In this document: positions 44,617 to 55,055 of the stretch, piece after piece | How the letters are laid out: each line of letters begins with the position of its first letter | Numbering within the stretch: position 1 is the stretch's first letter | Origin: Acinetobacter venetianus RAG-1 = CIP 110063 | GTDB taxonomy: Bacteria; Pseudomonadota; Gammaproteobacteria; Pseudomonadales; Moraxellaceae | Length of the DNA: 64,000 nt | Assembly: GCF_000368585.1 (NCBI RefSeq) | Contig: NZ_KB849556.1 | Coordinates: 249,598 to 313,597 of the forward strand | Reading direction: 5' to 3' | The notes under the pieces: model-generated | Told to the model about the DNA's origin: nothing | Databases searched by the model: none | What the model saw: the letters and a program-made list of their open reading frames with translations, nothing else | Translations under genes and position numbers: made by a program

Positions 44617-45441
44617 ATGAATCTTCAACCTGAGAATTTACCGACTACTTTACATCCATATCTAGAAAAAATTACAGCCACAATTTTGCCAACGGTATCC
44701 CTACAGCTCAGTCCAAACGATGCTTTGACTGTATGGCAAAGTAAGATTGGGGGAAAACCGTATTTACCTTTGGATACTACTTATCCTATCGACTCGAATG
44801 GCAATCCACTGGCGTTATTGGCACAGTTTAATTTTGCTGAAATTCCGAACTTACCTAATTTCCCAAGTCAGGGCATTTTGCAGTTTTATATTGCGACTGA
44901 TGATTTGTATGGGATGAACTTTGATGATCAGCAACAGCAGTCTGGTTTTAAGGTTTTATATTTTGATCAGGTGATTAAAGATGTGAAACAATTAAAGCAA
45001 GATTTTTCTGATATCAAGTTGAGCGAAGCTGATTATTTGCCTTTTGCAGGACAATACTCGATTGAATTCCAGCGTACTGAGCAATTAATTAGTCTTGAGG
45101 ATTTTGCTTTTGGAAAGAAAGTCTTGGGTGTTGATGAGCTTTACGATTTTGAAGAGCAATTTGAAGGTGGCGATTTCGAAGATGATTTTATTGAACCCTA
45201 TAATGAGTTTGTTTCCGCAACTGGCCATCGTTTAGGTGGGTATCCTTATTTTACCCAGACAGATCCTCGTCACTATAATGAAAAGGTGCAAGATTATATT
45301 TTACTTTTCCAATTGGATACGGATGATGCTAAGAATGAGATTATGTGGGGCGATTCGGGAGTAGGAAATTTCTTTATTCATCCAGAGGATTTAAAGAAGC
45401 GAGACTTTTCTAAGGTTTTATATAATTGGGATTGTTGTTAA
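44617..45441 (+). CDS. DUF1963 (YwqG-like) protein
   Basis: A 274-residue acidic protein of the DUF1963/YwqG family: SKIGGKPYLP near residues 47-56, PLALLAQFNFAEIP, QGILQFYIATDD, then HRLGGYPYFTQTDPR and LLFQLDTD....MWGDSGVGNFFIHPEDL near the C-terminus. Members are cytoplasmic and of unknown function; some lie in immunity or toxin-associated loci, though no toxin gene is adjacent here. Single plus-strand gene in a minus-strand region, closed by a terminator shared with xpt. Confidence 0.87.
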   Translation: MNLQPENLPTTLHPYLEKITATILPTVSLQLSPNDALTVWQSKIGGKPYLPLDTTYPIDSNGNPLALLAQFNFAEIPNLPNFPSQGILQFYIATDDLYGMNFDDQQQQSGFKVLYFDQVIKDVKQLKQDFSDIKLSEADYLPFAGQYSIEFQRTEQLISLEDFAFGKKVLGVDELYDFEEQFEGGDFEDDFIEPYNEFVSATGHRLGGYPYFTQTDPRHYNEKVQDYILLFQLDTDDAKNEIMWGDSGVGNFFIHPEDLKKRDFSKVLYNWDCC

Positions 45442-45450
45442 TTTTCAATA

Positions 45451-45481
45451 AAAAAGCGGATGAAATGATCATCCGCTTTTT
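45451..45481 (+). terminator. Bidirectional terminator between DUF1963 gene and xpt
   Basis: AAAAAGCGGATGA and TCATCCGCTTTTT form a perfect 13-bp palindrome around AATGA; the A/T tracts let it work on both strands. Confidence 0.9.
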
Positions 45482-45499
45482 GAGACTAAACTCAGATTT

Positions 45500-46133
<634 letters not shown>

Positions 46134-46163
46134 AAAAATTGCAAGCCAAAATTGACCAGATGC

Positions 46164-46880
46164 TTAGTTTGTTTTGCCTGAATAGCCAGTCAACAATAAA
46201 CCATATGAAGATTTACCATCATTATGTGTCACTTTGACAGGTAAATAATCAAGTTTTGGCGCTAACCAGAAAATTGTATTGCGTTCAGGTTTGTCGTGTA
46301 AAAGAACAACTTTAATGGTACTAAATGTCCCATAACTAGTTTTAACGTTCTCAGTGCCTTGTTTGACGAAACGACGCTCGTCTACTGCTTTCGCATCCGC
46401 AATAAAATAGCGGGTTTGCAGCGTATTTCCATTTTTCAAATCTTCACGAACTTGTAGCTCTGCATTAAGCTCATCCAAAACACCAGCTTGCCAAGCAAAT
46501 GAACGTTTCTGATCATCTTTTTGCGTACTAATCGTTTTATTGCTTGGATTGAAGTTGATATTCATCGTGTTGTTGTGAATTAAGATTTTGCTACTACGTG
46601 TAAATTTCTGCGACGTAATTTTGTTATTGGCAAAATTAAATTGGCTGGTTTCTGTTGCCGAGGCAATACCACCTGCTTTTGCAGCAAACTTGTATGTCCA
46701 ATTATTTCCTTGCTGAGAAAGCGTACGTGTCGCTGAACCTAGGTTTTTATTATTATAGCTAAATTGGTAGCTCGCTTGGAACGGCGCCATTGCAAATGCA
46801 TGACTAGATAAACTTGCACATAAAATTACAGCAGAAGTCGCTGTAGTAATACCTAGAGCTTTTGATAAATTCTTTGTCAT
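46164..46880 (-). CDS. DUF3108 domain periplasmic protein
   Basis: A 238-residue protein: signal peptide (MTKNLSKALGITTATSAVILCASLSSHAFA, cleavage near residue 30) and a DUF3108 domain rich in beta strands: APFQASYQFSYNNKNLGSATRTLSQQGN, and GTFSTIKVVLLHD..ERNTIFWLAPKLDYLPVKVTHND. It is an envelope protein of unknown role, probably with a curved-sheet fold. The open frame begins upstream at 46922, but Met 46880 opens the signal peptide. It is upstream of xpt on the same strand. Confidence 0.87.
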   Translation of the reverse strand: MTKNLSKALGITTATSAVILCASLSSHAFAMAPFQASYQFSYNNKNLGSATRTLSQQGNNWTYKFAAKAGGIASATETSQFNFANNKITSQKFTRSSKILIHNNTMNINFNPSNKTISTQKDDQKRSFAWQAGVLDELNAELQVREDLKNGNTLQTRYFIADAKAVDERRFVKQGTENVKTSYGTFSTIKVVLLHDKPERNTIFWLAPKLDYLPVKVTHNDGKSSYGLLLTGYSGKTN

Positions 46881-47075
46881 AACACTATATCCTTTGAACG
46901 ACCATTCAAATAAATCATTCATTTATCATTACGATTATTGGTTATTATGCCTGTAGATTATGAAGAAAAGATCAGGTTTTTTACTAAGCGCTTGTTAATT
47001 TTTCGTATAAATCATGAAGATGATGAGTTGAGTGGCATGAATTGGAAACTTAAAAGCCACTCAAAACTTGGAAAA

Positions 47076-47753
47076 TTATTTTTTGGGGTCTTTTTGCTGA
47101 ATTGGGGTGACAACGGTGTCATCTAATTCATCATCGTCATACTCGTGATTTGAGGGGGATAAAATAGCCGCAAGGTTGACATTCCCCCAAACGATTAATT
47201 CAGCAGGGCGTACTCGGGCACGATTAACATGAACTTTGCTTAAAGTCTCAATAATGCTTGGTTTCTTGCTAAACCAGCGATTGAGATCAAGATAGAGCAA
47301 TTCATCTTTTACTGTGACAACTTCAAAATGTTCTAGAATTTTGCCTAAAGGATCTTCATCTTTAAACTTTTGAAAATACCAAATCGCAATATAAAAGCCC
47401 CATTTTTGAAAAATGTTTTTGAATTCAGCTTCGATGACTTGGGTGTTGCTGATTTGTTCAAAGACCATCAATTGCACATCTTTGTTCATTTCCATCTGAA
47501 GAAGTTTTAAATCAACAGATAAAGTGGTGTGTAAACCTTTTACATCAATTGTAGCGTAAAGGCGTAACCAGCCATCATAAAGGTCAGCATGTAGATCTTT
47601 GATGATCTCAACTTTCTCAACGACATAGCGTTCCATCGTTGCGTTCACAAAAACTTGTGAAAGCGAAAATTCTCTTTCTTCTTCGATGAATTCTTCTGCT
47701 TTTAGGTAAACTTTTCGTAGACGTTTAACAACAGATGAAATTAGCGTTTGCAT
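47076..47753 (-). CDS. Hypothetical protein
   Basis: A 225-residue soluble protein with no family I recognise. The N-terminal 30 residues are amphipathic and charged (VVKRLRKVYLKAEEFIEEERE). The middle part looks alpha/beta (GWLRLYATIDVKGLHTTLSVDLKLLQMEM). The C-terminus is acidic (EYDDDELDD). No signal peptide or membrane segment. It is divergent from the second TonB-like gene, with 243 bases between their starts. Confidence 0.7.
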   Translation of the reverse strand: MQTLISSVVKRLRKVYLKAEEFIEEEREFSLSQVFVNATMERYVVEKVEIIKDLHADLYDGWLRLYATIDVKGLHTTLSVDLKLLQMEMNKDVQLMVFEQISNTQVIEAEFKNIFQKWGFYIAIWYFQKFKDEDPLGKILEHFEVVTVKDELLYLDLNRWFSKKPSIIETLSKVHVNRARVRPAELIVWGNVNLAAILSPSNHEYDDDELDDTVVTPIQQKDPKK

Positions 47754-47996
47754 AAAAGTTGTTCCAGAAAGTGAAGTGTTTTAGATAACGGCGTCACGAT
47801 CTTTGTATTCACTAAAAAATAAAAATAAATTTCTGACTTGCAGTGTAGCAAAATTAATTGCTACATTTTCATAAAATGATGGTATGGACACACTGTAAAT
47901 ATAAGTGGATCACATTTTTGTAATTTTTTGAATATTGGTTTGGTTTTTATACGGTTGCCACCGTTGGGGAAGGGACATTTTTGTCGCTTAAATCGC

Positions 47997-48881
47997 ATGT
48001 GGAATAAAATAAATTTTCGTTCTGAACTATCTCCTCATTGGTGGCAAGATCCAATCTTTGTCGGAGCTGTTACGGTTGCAATGCTGCTGCATGGAGCTGT
48101 GCTGGCGATTCAGTTTGGTATGCCATCGCCGTCTGATACCTCGACTAAAGAAATTGCAGTCACCGTCCGTACAAGTCAAGACAAAGTGAAAGATGCTGAT
48201 TTTCTTGCACAAGCCGATCAAAAAGGTTCGGGTGATTTCCGTGAAGCACATCGGATGTCGAGTGATATGCCTTCACCAATGCAAGCAGATGCGACTACAG
48301 GTGAGACTGAGCTAGAAAGTTTGGAAAAGATACAGCAGAAACGTGAATTAAAATTTGAAGAAAAAGTTTTAATGACTGTGCTCAGCTGGCAAAAGCAGTC
48401 CGAAGAAACTGAACGTAAAAAAGCTTTGGATGATTTACAAAGCCAGTTTCAAGCAAAAGCTTCGATGGTCGCAAGTTTAGAAGCGCAGTATTTACAACGT
48501 CAGCAAAATTTTAGCCGTAAGCAACGCATTAAAACAGTGGATGGCATTCAGGCTAAACAAGATGCTTCAGCCGCTTATCTTGATAAATTCCGCCAAAAAG
48601 TAGAACTATATGGTAACCGTTATTATCCAGATGAGGCGAAACAGCAACGACTCGCTGGTGAAGTTCGCTTAATGGTGATTCTAAATGCGCAAGGTGGAAT
48701 TCGAGCGATTCGCTTAATTGAAAGTTCGGGTCATTCTATTTTAGATGAAGCAGCTAAAGCTTCTGTTCGTCGTGGTGCACCGTTTGGACATTTTGATGCC
48801 AATATGAAAGACATTTCTGAATTGCGAATTATTCGTACATGGCGTTTTGATCCTGTTGATGCTGAATTTGAAGTACATTAA
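47997..48881 (+). CDS. Second TonB-like protein with coiled-coil linker
   Basis: About 294 residues. A membrane anchor at about residues 18-37 (DPIFVGAVTVAMLLHGAVLAIQF, with a His) is followed by a charged, helical linker (about 85-200) predicted to be coiled coil, rather than the usual proline-rich span. A TonB C-terminal domain (about 205-294) follows: RYYPDEAKQQRLAGEVRLMVILNAQGGIRAIRLIESSGHSILDEAA. No exbB or exbD is adjacent; it may use the ExbBD at 39.7 kb. It precedes the siderophore receptor gene by 286 bases. ATG 47997 is the only good in-frame start after the TTG at 47928. Confidence 0.82.
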   Translation: MWNKINFRSELSPHWWQDPIFVGAVTVAMLLHGAVLAIQFGMPSPSDTSTKEIAVTVRTSQDKVKDADFLAQADQKGSGDFREAHRMSSDMPSPMQADATTGETELESLEKIQQKRELKFEEKVLMTVLSWQKQSEETERKKALDDLQSQFQAKASMVASLEAQYLQRQQNFSRKQRIKTVDGIQAKQDASAAYLDKFRQKVELYGNRYYPDEAKQQRLAGEVRLMVILNAQGGIRAIRLIESSGHSILDEAAKASVRRGAPFGHFDANMKDISELRIIRTWRFDPVDAEFEVH

Positions 48882-49020
48882 TTTGCTTATTGGAATTTGC
48901 TATTGTGAATTTTATAAATAAAAAACATTAAAAATCATAAATATAATTTTTAATATTAGTGAGATTAAATTTTAATAATTAAAAAACAATGAATTATTTT
49001 TAATCTTATTAACTTGAATT

Positions 49021-49039
49021 GATAATAAAAATAATTATC
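49021..49039 (+). promoter_or_regulatory. Fur box upstream of the siderophore receptor gene
   Basis: GATAATAAAAATAATTATC matches the classical 19-bp Fur box at 16 of 19 positions. The arms TGATAAT (49020-49026) and ATTATCA (49034-49040) form a perfect inverted repeat. It lies about 130 bases before the start codon at 49168. Confidence 0.82.
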
Positions 49040-49167
49040 ATTTGCAATGTATTTTTTGTTCAATCTCCTTTGGAATCTGTACATCCTGCTTTTTAGAGTT
49101 TTTCTTGTGGGGGAGCGAGGTGTGGTGGCTTTCAAATCTTTTGACCTTGCGATAAGGATCTATCTAC

Positions 49168-51327
49168 ATGCATAAACATCCATCGAGACAAGTATTTAAA
49201 ACACATCCACTGGTATTGGCTATGGCTGTACTTTTACCATCATTTGCTTACGCTGAGTCAAGTACAGAAAGCACTGCTCAGTTGCCAACCATTAAAATAC
49301 AAGCGGAAAGTGAAAATTTAAAACAAGCATATACAGTAGAAAAATCGTCGACTGCATTACCTTTAAATTTGACTTTAAAAGAAATTCCTCAATCTGTTTC
49401 GGTTGTAACCCAACAACGTATGCAAGATCAAGGGTTAACAACTTTAGTTGAGGTCGCTGAAAATGTAACGGGTATTACGGTAAACCGTTATGAAACAAAT
49501 CGTGGTGGTTTGTATTCGCGTGGTTTTGTTGTTGATAACTATATTATTGATGGAATCCCTACAACATATTCCTTACCTTGGTCTTCTGGAGAGATTTTTT
49601 CTAGTACGGCAATTTATGATCATATTGAGGTAGTACGTGGAGCAACAGGATTAACGACTGGTGCTGGGAATCCTTCTGCTGCGATAAATATGGCTCGTAA
49701 GCGTGCTGCGAGTAAAGAGCCTGCTGCAAATATCGAAGTAAGTGGAGGAAGTTGGAATAATTATCGTGTCATGGGGGATATTGCGAATAGTTTGAATGAT
49801 TCGGGATCACTACGTGGGCGTGCGGTTGCACAATATGAGCAAGGTGACAGTTTTACCGATTTATTAAGTAAAGAGCGTTTAACGCTGTTACTGACAGGAG
49901 AGGCTGACTTAACTGAGTCAACTTTACTTTCAGCAGGAGTCAGTTATCAAGAGGATGACCCTCGTGGTCCAATGTGGGGAGGCTTACCTGTTTTCTTTAG
50001 TGATGGTTCGCGAACTCATTTATCGAAAAGTGCAACAACAACGCAGGATTGGACACGTTGGAATGTGAAGTACACCAATTGGTTTGCAGATTTAACTCAA
50101 AAAATTAATGATGATTGGAATGTGAAGCTTTCTTATGCTCATGGCAAAAGAGAGGCTGAGTCAAAATTATTTTATGTTTCTGGCAATCCTGACAAAACCA
50201 CAGGCTTAGGTTTATCTGGCTTTGCTGGTTCGTATAAGGTGAATGTCGATCAAGACAATATCACCTTGCAAACGGATGGGGTATTTAACTTATTTGGTCG
50301 AGATCATAAAGCTGTAGTTGGTTATCAATATTCAAATCAAGAGTTTGATGCATTAGGTCGATCTGGTACAACTGAAGCTGTGGGCAGTATTTATGATTGG
50401 AATGCTTCGCTCCCAGAGCCTATTTGGAGTGCATGGACACCTTCAGAAAGTTATACCGTAAAGCAAAATGCGATTTTTGCAGCAACTCAACTATCTTTAC
50501 TCGATCCGTTAAAGTTAATTATTGGTGGTCGTGTTACAGATTATGAGAAAGATTTAGGTTCAACTGCGAGTAAGATTAAATATGAACATGAATTTATTCC
50601 TTATGCTGGATTGATTTATGACATTAATCAGAATTACTCAGCTTATGCTAGCTATACGAGTATTTTCCAGCCGCAAGATCAAAGAGATTTCAATAATAAT
50701 TATCTTGATCCGATTAAGGGGAATAGTACCGAAATCGGTTTAAAGTCATCTTGGTTTGATAATCGTTTGAATGGCTCTTTAGCTTTATTCGATATTAAAC
50801 AAGATAACCTCGCACAAGCTGTAGGGCAAATACAAAGACCAAATGGGACTTTAGAAACATATTATAAGGCTGCGAAAGGTGCTGAAAGTAAAGGCTTTGA
50901 GCTAGAAGTTAGTGGGCAAGTGACACCAAACTGGAATGTAACCGCTGGTTATAGTCAATATAAAGCAACAGATGTTAATGATGCTGATATTAATACTCAA
51001 CTTCCTCGTAAATTGATTCAAACTTATACTTCCTATCAACTTCCAGGAAAGTGGAGTGATCTAAGTGTTGGTGGAGGGGTAAATTGGCAAAGTGATACTT
51101 ATGTGATCGCTAGTAATGCACCAGCAGGAGCAAATCCTAGAATTGAGCAAGGTTCATATGCTTTAGTTAATTTGATGGCAAAATATAAAATTAATAAAGA
51201 TTTTTCCGCGCAATTGAATGTCAATAATGTATTTGATAAAGGATATTATGGTGTTTTCCCTGCGTATGGACAGATCACCCAAGGTTCACCACGTAATGCA
51301 ACACTCACTTTACGTTATCAATTTTAA
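49168..51327 (+). CDS. fhuE: TonB-dependent siderophore receptor, FhuE-like
   Basis: A 719-residue outer-membrane receptor. A signal peptide covers residues 1-29, followed by the N-terminal stretch with the TonB box region and the plug domain (about residues 55-175; LKEIPQSVSVVTQQRMQDQG, then YDHIEVVRGATGLTTGAGNPSAAINMARKRA). The rest is a 22-strand barrel ending in ...TLTLRYQF with a C-terminal Phe as needed for BAM. The sequence type fits receptors for hydroxamate siderophores such as coprogen or desferrioxamine (FhuE). A Fur box upstream indicates induction under iron limitation. The exact ligand is inferred from family resemblance and locus memory. Confidence 0.87.
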   Translation: MHKHPSRQVFKTHPLVLAMAVLLPSFAYAESSTESTAQLPTIKIQAESENLKQAYTVEKSSTALPLNLTLKEIPQSVSVVTQQRMQDQGLTTLVEVAENVTGITVNRYETNRGGLYSRGFVVDNYIIDGIPTTYSLPWSSGEIFSSTAIYDHIEVVRGATGLTTGAGNPSAAINMARKRAASKEPAANIEVSGGSWNNYRVMGDIANSLNDSGSLRGRAVAQYEQGDSFTDLLSKERLTLLLTGEADLTESTLLSAGVSYQEDDPRGPMWGGLPVFFSDGSRTHLSKSATTTQDWTRWNVKYTNWFADLTQKINDDWNVKLSYAHGKREAESKLFYVSGNPDKTTGLGLSGFAGSYKVNVDQDNITLQTDGVFNLFGRDHKAVVGYQYSNQEFDALGRSGTTEAVGSIYDWNASLPEPIWSAWTPSESYTVKQNAIFAATQLSLLDPLKLIIGGRVTDYEKDLGSTASKIKYEHEFIPYAGLIYDINQNYSAYASYTSIFQPQDQRDFNNNYLDPIKGNSTEIGLKSSWFDNRLNGSLALFDIKQDNLAQAVGQIQRPNGTLETYYKAAKGAESKGFELEVSGQVTPNWNVTAGYSQYKATDVNDADINTQLPRKLIQTYTSYQLPGKWSDLSVGGGVNWQSDTYVIASNAPAGANPRIEQGSYALVNLMAKYKINKDFSAQLNVNNVFDKGYYGVFPAYGQITQGSPRNATLTLRYQF

Positions 51328-51340
51328 GATCGTGTGAAAT

Positions 51341-51371
51341 AAAAAAACGGCTTAATACAAGCCGTTTTTTT
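51341..51371 (+). terminator. Terminator after the siderophore receptor gene
   Basis: AAAAAAACGGCTT pairs with AAGCCGTTTTTTT around AATAC. It can act in both directions, also for the gene ending at 51411. Confidence 0.92.
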
Positions 51372-51410
51372 ATTAAATTGTGGATAAGTTTGATCTTATT
51401 CACAATTAGA

Positions 51411-51698
51411 TTAACTATGATAAGCACGCTCTAATTTACAGATTTCAACGCTAAAGTTTTGGTACCATTTTTCTTTTCCCAAGCGCTGTGCGATTTGATG
51501 TTCAGTATCGAGATGCCAACGTTGTATATCATTAAGTTCTTTCCAATAAGAAAGCGCGATTTCAAAACCATTTTCACTACACGCTTCAAACTTTATACAA
51601 TTGTATTCATTTAAAGCTTTATCTCTTAATTTCTGAGCCATCTCTATGTAATCAGAATCTAATTTTTTGATTTCAGCTTTGAAAATAACGATATACAT
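51411..51698 (-). CDS. Antibiotic biosynthesis monooxygenase-like (ABM) protein
   Basis: A 95-residue dimeric alpha-beta barrel-type protein: MYIVIFKAEIKKLDSDYIEMAQKLRDKALNEYNCIKFEACSENGFEIALSYWKELNDIQRWHLDTEHQIAQRLG. The pattern matches the ABM/YgiN-like family, which binds or oxidises aromatic compounds or heme-like ligands; no specific activity can be inferred. The open frame reaches 51746, but Met 51698 gives the family N-terminus. It lies directly after ybeY (10 bases) and may be cotranscribed. Confidence 0.82.
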   Translation of the reverse strand: MYIVIFKAEIKKLDSDYIEMAQKLRDKALNEYNCIKFEACSENGFEIALSYWKELNDIQRWHLDTEHQIAQRLGKEKWYQNFSVEICKLERAYHS

Positions 51699-51708
51699 AG
51701 TATTCCCA

Positions 51709-52194
51709 CTAGATCTCATCCGCTTGGTATGGATTTGCAACACCAAGTTTCTTTAAGATTTCGATTTCTAAAGCTTCCATTTCTTCTGCATCAGCTTCAC
51801 CAGTCTCATGGTCATAACCTAAGAGATGCAAAATACCGTGAACCAATAAATGGGTAAAATGATCAGTTGCTGTTTTTTGCTGTTCAATTGCTTCTTGTAA
51901 GACAACAGGAATACAAATCACTAAATCACCCAGTGGTTCAGCATCAAGCAGCGATAACATTTCCTCGGGAATATCACTTGGAAAGGATAATACATTTGTT
52001 GGTTTATCTTTTTCACGATACTGCAAGTTGAGTTCATGACTTTCAGCAAGATCAACACAAGCAATGCCGATTTCACAATCCACATCGAAACCAACATGGC
52101 GTAATGCAGTTTCAATATTTTTTTTGATTTGACCACGTTTGAGTGGCAGTTCAGATGCTTGAAAGTCCTGTTGTAGACTTAAATTGATTTTCAA
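51709..52194 (-). CDS. ybeY: rRNA maturation endoribonuclease YbeY
   Basis: A 161-residue zinc enzyme needed for 16S rRNA 3' end processing and 70S quality control. The metal motif [25 protein letters not shown] (about residues 120-144) has the HxxxHxxxxxH histidines. It starts with TTG at 52194, preceded by AAGGA six bases upstream. It follows the PhoH gene, as in other gammaproteobacteria. Confidence 0.95.
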   Translation of the reverse strand: MKINLSLQQDFQASELPLKRGQIKKNIETALRHVGFDVDCEIGIACVDLAESHELNLQYREKDKPTNVLSFPSDIPEEMLSLLDAEPLGDLVICIPVVLQEAIEQQKTATDHFTHLLVHGILHLLGYDHETGEADAEEMEALEIEILKKLGVANPYQADEI

Positions 52195-52265
52195 AATAGA
52201 TCCTTAAAATCTTCCCCCTAAAATGCGACTAAAGCATCACCATAAAAGGGGGGTGAGGAGGTTTT

Positions 52266-53348
52266 CTAAGAGTGTTGGGCATCAGCAGCAGAATCATTTT
52301 CTGCAACCAATGCTTCTTGTTTTGCTTTACGTTCAGCTCGAGCTTCAGCAGACATACGTTGCTGCTCGCTATCCCAGCCTTCATAAGCTTCAACAATTTT
52401 TTGAACCAGTTGATGACGTACAACATCTCGGGAATGGAAACGTGTGATGTGAATTTCATGTACGTTTTCAAGTACACGTAGCGCATGGGCTAAACCCGAT
52501 TGTTGTCCGCGAGGTAAATCGACTTGTGTTACATCTCCAGTAATGACCGCACGTGAGCCAAAGCCCAATCGAGTGAGGAACATTTTCATTTGTTCTGGTG
52601 TAGTATTTTGTGCTTCATCCAGAATAACGAAAGAATGATTCAACGTACGACCACGCATATAGGCAAGAGGTGCAACCTCGATCACTTGGCGTTCAATCAG
52701 TTTTGCAACTTTTTCAAAACCAAGCATTTCGTAGAGTGCATCGTAGAGAGGACGTAAATAAGGGTCAATTTTTTGAGTTAAGTCACCTGGTAAAAAGCCA
52801 AGCTTTTCACCCGCTTCAACTGCAGGGCGTACCAGTAGAATACGTTGGATTTCATTGCGTTCTAACATATCGACAGCTGCAGCAACAGCTAGATAAGTTT
52901 TACCTGTCCCAGCAGGGCCGACGCCAAAGGAAATATCACTTTGCAAAATACGCTGGACATAGCGCTTTTGATTTGCGCCGCGTGGATTGATGCGCCCTTT
53001 GCGCGTCTGAAAGTAGACATCAATTGGCGCATCATATTCATCCATTTCTTCGCCAACCAATTCGAAGTTACGTTCAGTTTGCGAAGACTGAATCATTAGG
53101 TGCAGTAAGTCCGCACTGATTTGTGATGAAATTTCTGATTCTTGATAGAGCCGCTGCAGCAAAGCTTCGGCTCTTTCGACCGCTTCCATATCACCGTCTA
53201 GATAAAAAGCATCGCCTCGGTGAGTAATTTTGACATCTAAACGTTGTTCGATTTGTTTTAAATGCCCGTTATACGCACCGAGCATGCTTTTTAAACGTTC
53301 CATTGAAATCTCAGGGAACGTTACTGTACGTCGAATCGCTGCAGTCAA
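52266..53348 (-). CDS. ybeZ: PhoH-like ATPase (YbeZ)
   Basis: A 360-residue PhoH family protein. The Walker A is FGVGPAGTGKTYLAVAAAV (about residues 140-158), Walker B FVILDEAQNTTPEQMKMFLTR, then GDVTQVDLP. It binds ATP and works with YbeY in RNA processing; the E. coli counterpart is YbeZ. The N-terminal 100 residues include a KH-like segment. The C-terminus is a charged tail (about 30 residues). It lies between miaB and ybeY on the same strand. Confidence 0.93.
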   Translation of the reverse strand: MTAAIRRTVTFPEISMERLKSMLGAYNGHLKQIEQRLDVKITHRGDAFYLDGDMEAVERAEALLQRLYQESEISSQISADLLHLMIQSSQTERNFELVGEEMDEYDAPIDVYFQTRKGRINPRGANQKRYVQRILQSDISFGVGPAGTGKTYLAVAAAVDMLERNEIQRILLVRPAVEAGEKLGFLPGDLTQKIDPYLRPLYDALYEMLGFEKVAKLIERQVIEVAPLAYMRGRTLNHSFVILDEAQNTTPEQMKMFLTRLGFGSRAVITGDVTQVDLPRGQQSGLAHALRVLENVHEIHITRFHSRDVVRHQLVQKIVEAYEGWDSEQQRMSAEARAERKAKQEALVAENDSAADAQHS

Positions 53349-53387
53349 GAGAAACCCTTTTTGTTGACTTGTAAGAATACCCTTACA

Positions 53388-54839
53388 TTACGCCACGTCA
53401 GGTTCAAGATTCAAGAGTTCTCCATAAACTAAATTTAAAGTTTTGATTTCAGTAATCTCAATCTCTGCGAAACGTCCGACCCACGCTGCATCACCGATAA
53501 ACGTAACTAAACGTGTATTGTCAGCTGTACCCATTAAAACGTTCGGATCTTTATCCGATACTTTCTCAATCAGCACACGTTCAATCTTACCAAGCATCGC
53601 ATCAGTTTTATCAATACTTGACTGTTTAATGACTTGTTGTACTTGAGCTAAGCGGTCTTTTTTCACTTGCTCAGGCGTGTCATCTGGAAGTTCAGAAGCA
53701 GGTGTACCCGGACGCTTTGAATAAACAAAACTATAAGAATGATCGAAATCTAAATCTTTGATGAACTGTAATGTTTCAGCAAAATGTGCATCAGTTTCAC
53801 CTGGGAATCCAATAATAAAGTCACTCGATAAATGCATATCTGGGCGTACTTTGCGTAACTTGGCAATTTTATCAATATAAACATCAATAGTATGGTTGCG
53901 TTTCATTGCCTGTAACACATCGTTTGAACCACTTTGTACAGGTAAATGCAAGTGAGAAACCATTTGTGGCAAATCACGGTAGCATTGAATCAGGTCATCA
54001 GAAAATTCGAGCGGGTGAGATGTGGTGTAACGTAAGCGACCAATCCCCGGAATTTCCGAAACTAAACGTAATAATTCAGGGAATGTACAGATACCACCTT
54101 CAAAAGTTTCGCCACGATAACCATTTACGTTTTGACCAAGTAAGCTGATTTCACGAACACCTTTTTCAGCAAGACCCGCGATTTCTGCCAATACATCATC
54201 TAATGGGCGAGAAACCTCTTCACCACGAGTGTAAGGAACAACACAGAATGAACAGTATTTAGAGCAACCTTCCATAATCGAAACGAATGCTTTAAAACCT
54301 TCAACACGAGGTTCAGGTAAGAAGTCAAACTTCTCAATATCAGGGAATGAAATATCAACTAATTTGATTTTTTCTTTCTTGGGCTTCTCAACCTGTGAAT
54401 GATGTTGATCTAACATTTGCGGCAAGCGGTGCAAAGTCTGTGGGCCAAAAACCATATCCACGTAAGGCGCACGTTTTTGAATGTTGTCACCTTCTTGTGA
54501 TGCAACACAGCCACCGACACCGATGACTAATTCTGGATTTTGTTCTTTTAATTTACGCCAGCGACCGAGTTCACTAAACACTTTCTCTTGTGCTTTCTCA
54601 CGGATCGAGCAAGTGTTCATCAATAAAATGTCGGCCTCATTAGGATTCGTGGTAAGTACGTAACCATGAGAATCGCCTAATAAATCTGCCATACGATGAC
54701 TGTCATACTCATTCATCTGACACCCTTGCGTTTCAATATATAGCTTTTTCATTGAAACATCAGTGGTGTGCGTTGGCTGGGTGACAGTGTTTTCTGAGGC
54801 AGCTTGTGTAGCACTTGGAATGAATGTTTGAACCGTCAT
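53388..54839 (-). CDS. miaB: tRNA-2-methylthio-N6-dimethylallyladenosine synthase MiaB
   Basis: A 483-residue radical-SAM methylthiotransferase that adds a methylthio group to i6A37 of tRNAs. The UPF0004 domain has its cluster cysteines ([29 protein letters not shown]) and the radical-SAM CxxxCxxC is in [22 protein letters not shown] domain follows near the C-terminus. About 29 residues (Thr/Ser/Gln-rich) precede the conserved [11 protein letters not shown] start; the true start could be the later Met at 54752. First of miaB-phoH-ybeY. Confidence 0.95.
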   Translation of the reverse strand: MTVQTFIPSATQAASENTVTQPTHTTDVSMKKLYIETQGCQMNEYDSHRMADLLGDSHGYVLTTNPNEADILLMNTCSIREKAQEKVFSELGRWRKLKEQNPELVIGVGGCVASQEGDNIQKRAPYVDMVFGPQTLHRLPQMLDQHHSQVEKPKKEKIKLVDISFPDIEKFDFLPEPRVEGFKAFVSIMEGCSKYCSFCVVPYTRGEEVSRPLDDVLAEIAGLAEKGVREISLLGQNVNGYRGETFEGGICTFPELLRLVSEIPGIGRLRYTTSHPLEFSDDLIQCYRDLPQMVSHLHLPVQSGSNDVLQAMKRNHTIDVYIDKIAKLRKVRPDMHLSSDFIIGFPGETDAHFAETLQFIKDLDFDHSYSFVYSKRPGTPASELPDDTPEQVKKDRLAQVQQVIKQSSIDKTDAMLGKIERVLIEKVSDKDPNVLMGTADNTRLVTFIGDAAWVGRFAEIEITEIKTLNLVYGELLNLEPDVA

Positions 54840-55055
54840 GCAGGCTCCTAAACAAGGTGGGTTGAGACAAACCGCGGATTATAGCAGTATTTTTTGATGT
54901 GCGCAGAGAATAAAAAACTGACAAAAATGGACACTTTGTGGATGAAATTACGTGAATTTTAATGAATATGAATCAGCAAGTTACATAACACAACAATTGT
55001 AAGAAGCTAGACTTATTAAACTATAATCGCAGGGCGAAATTAGGCAAATGTATTG

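Noticed and set aside
46938..47126. A 62-codon plus-strand ORF between the DUF3108 gene and the 47 kb unknown
   Set aside because: No ribosome-binding site, overlaps the end of the minus-strand gene, and shows no family pattern.
54997..55027. Promoter TTGTAA-N19-TATAAT before slt
   Set aside because: The -10 is consensus but the 19-base spacer and partial -35 make it too weak to list as a feature.
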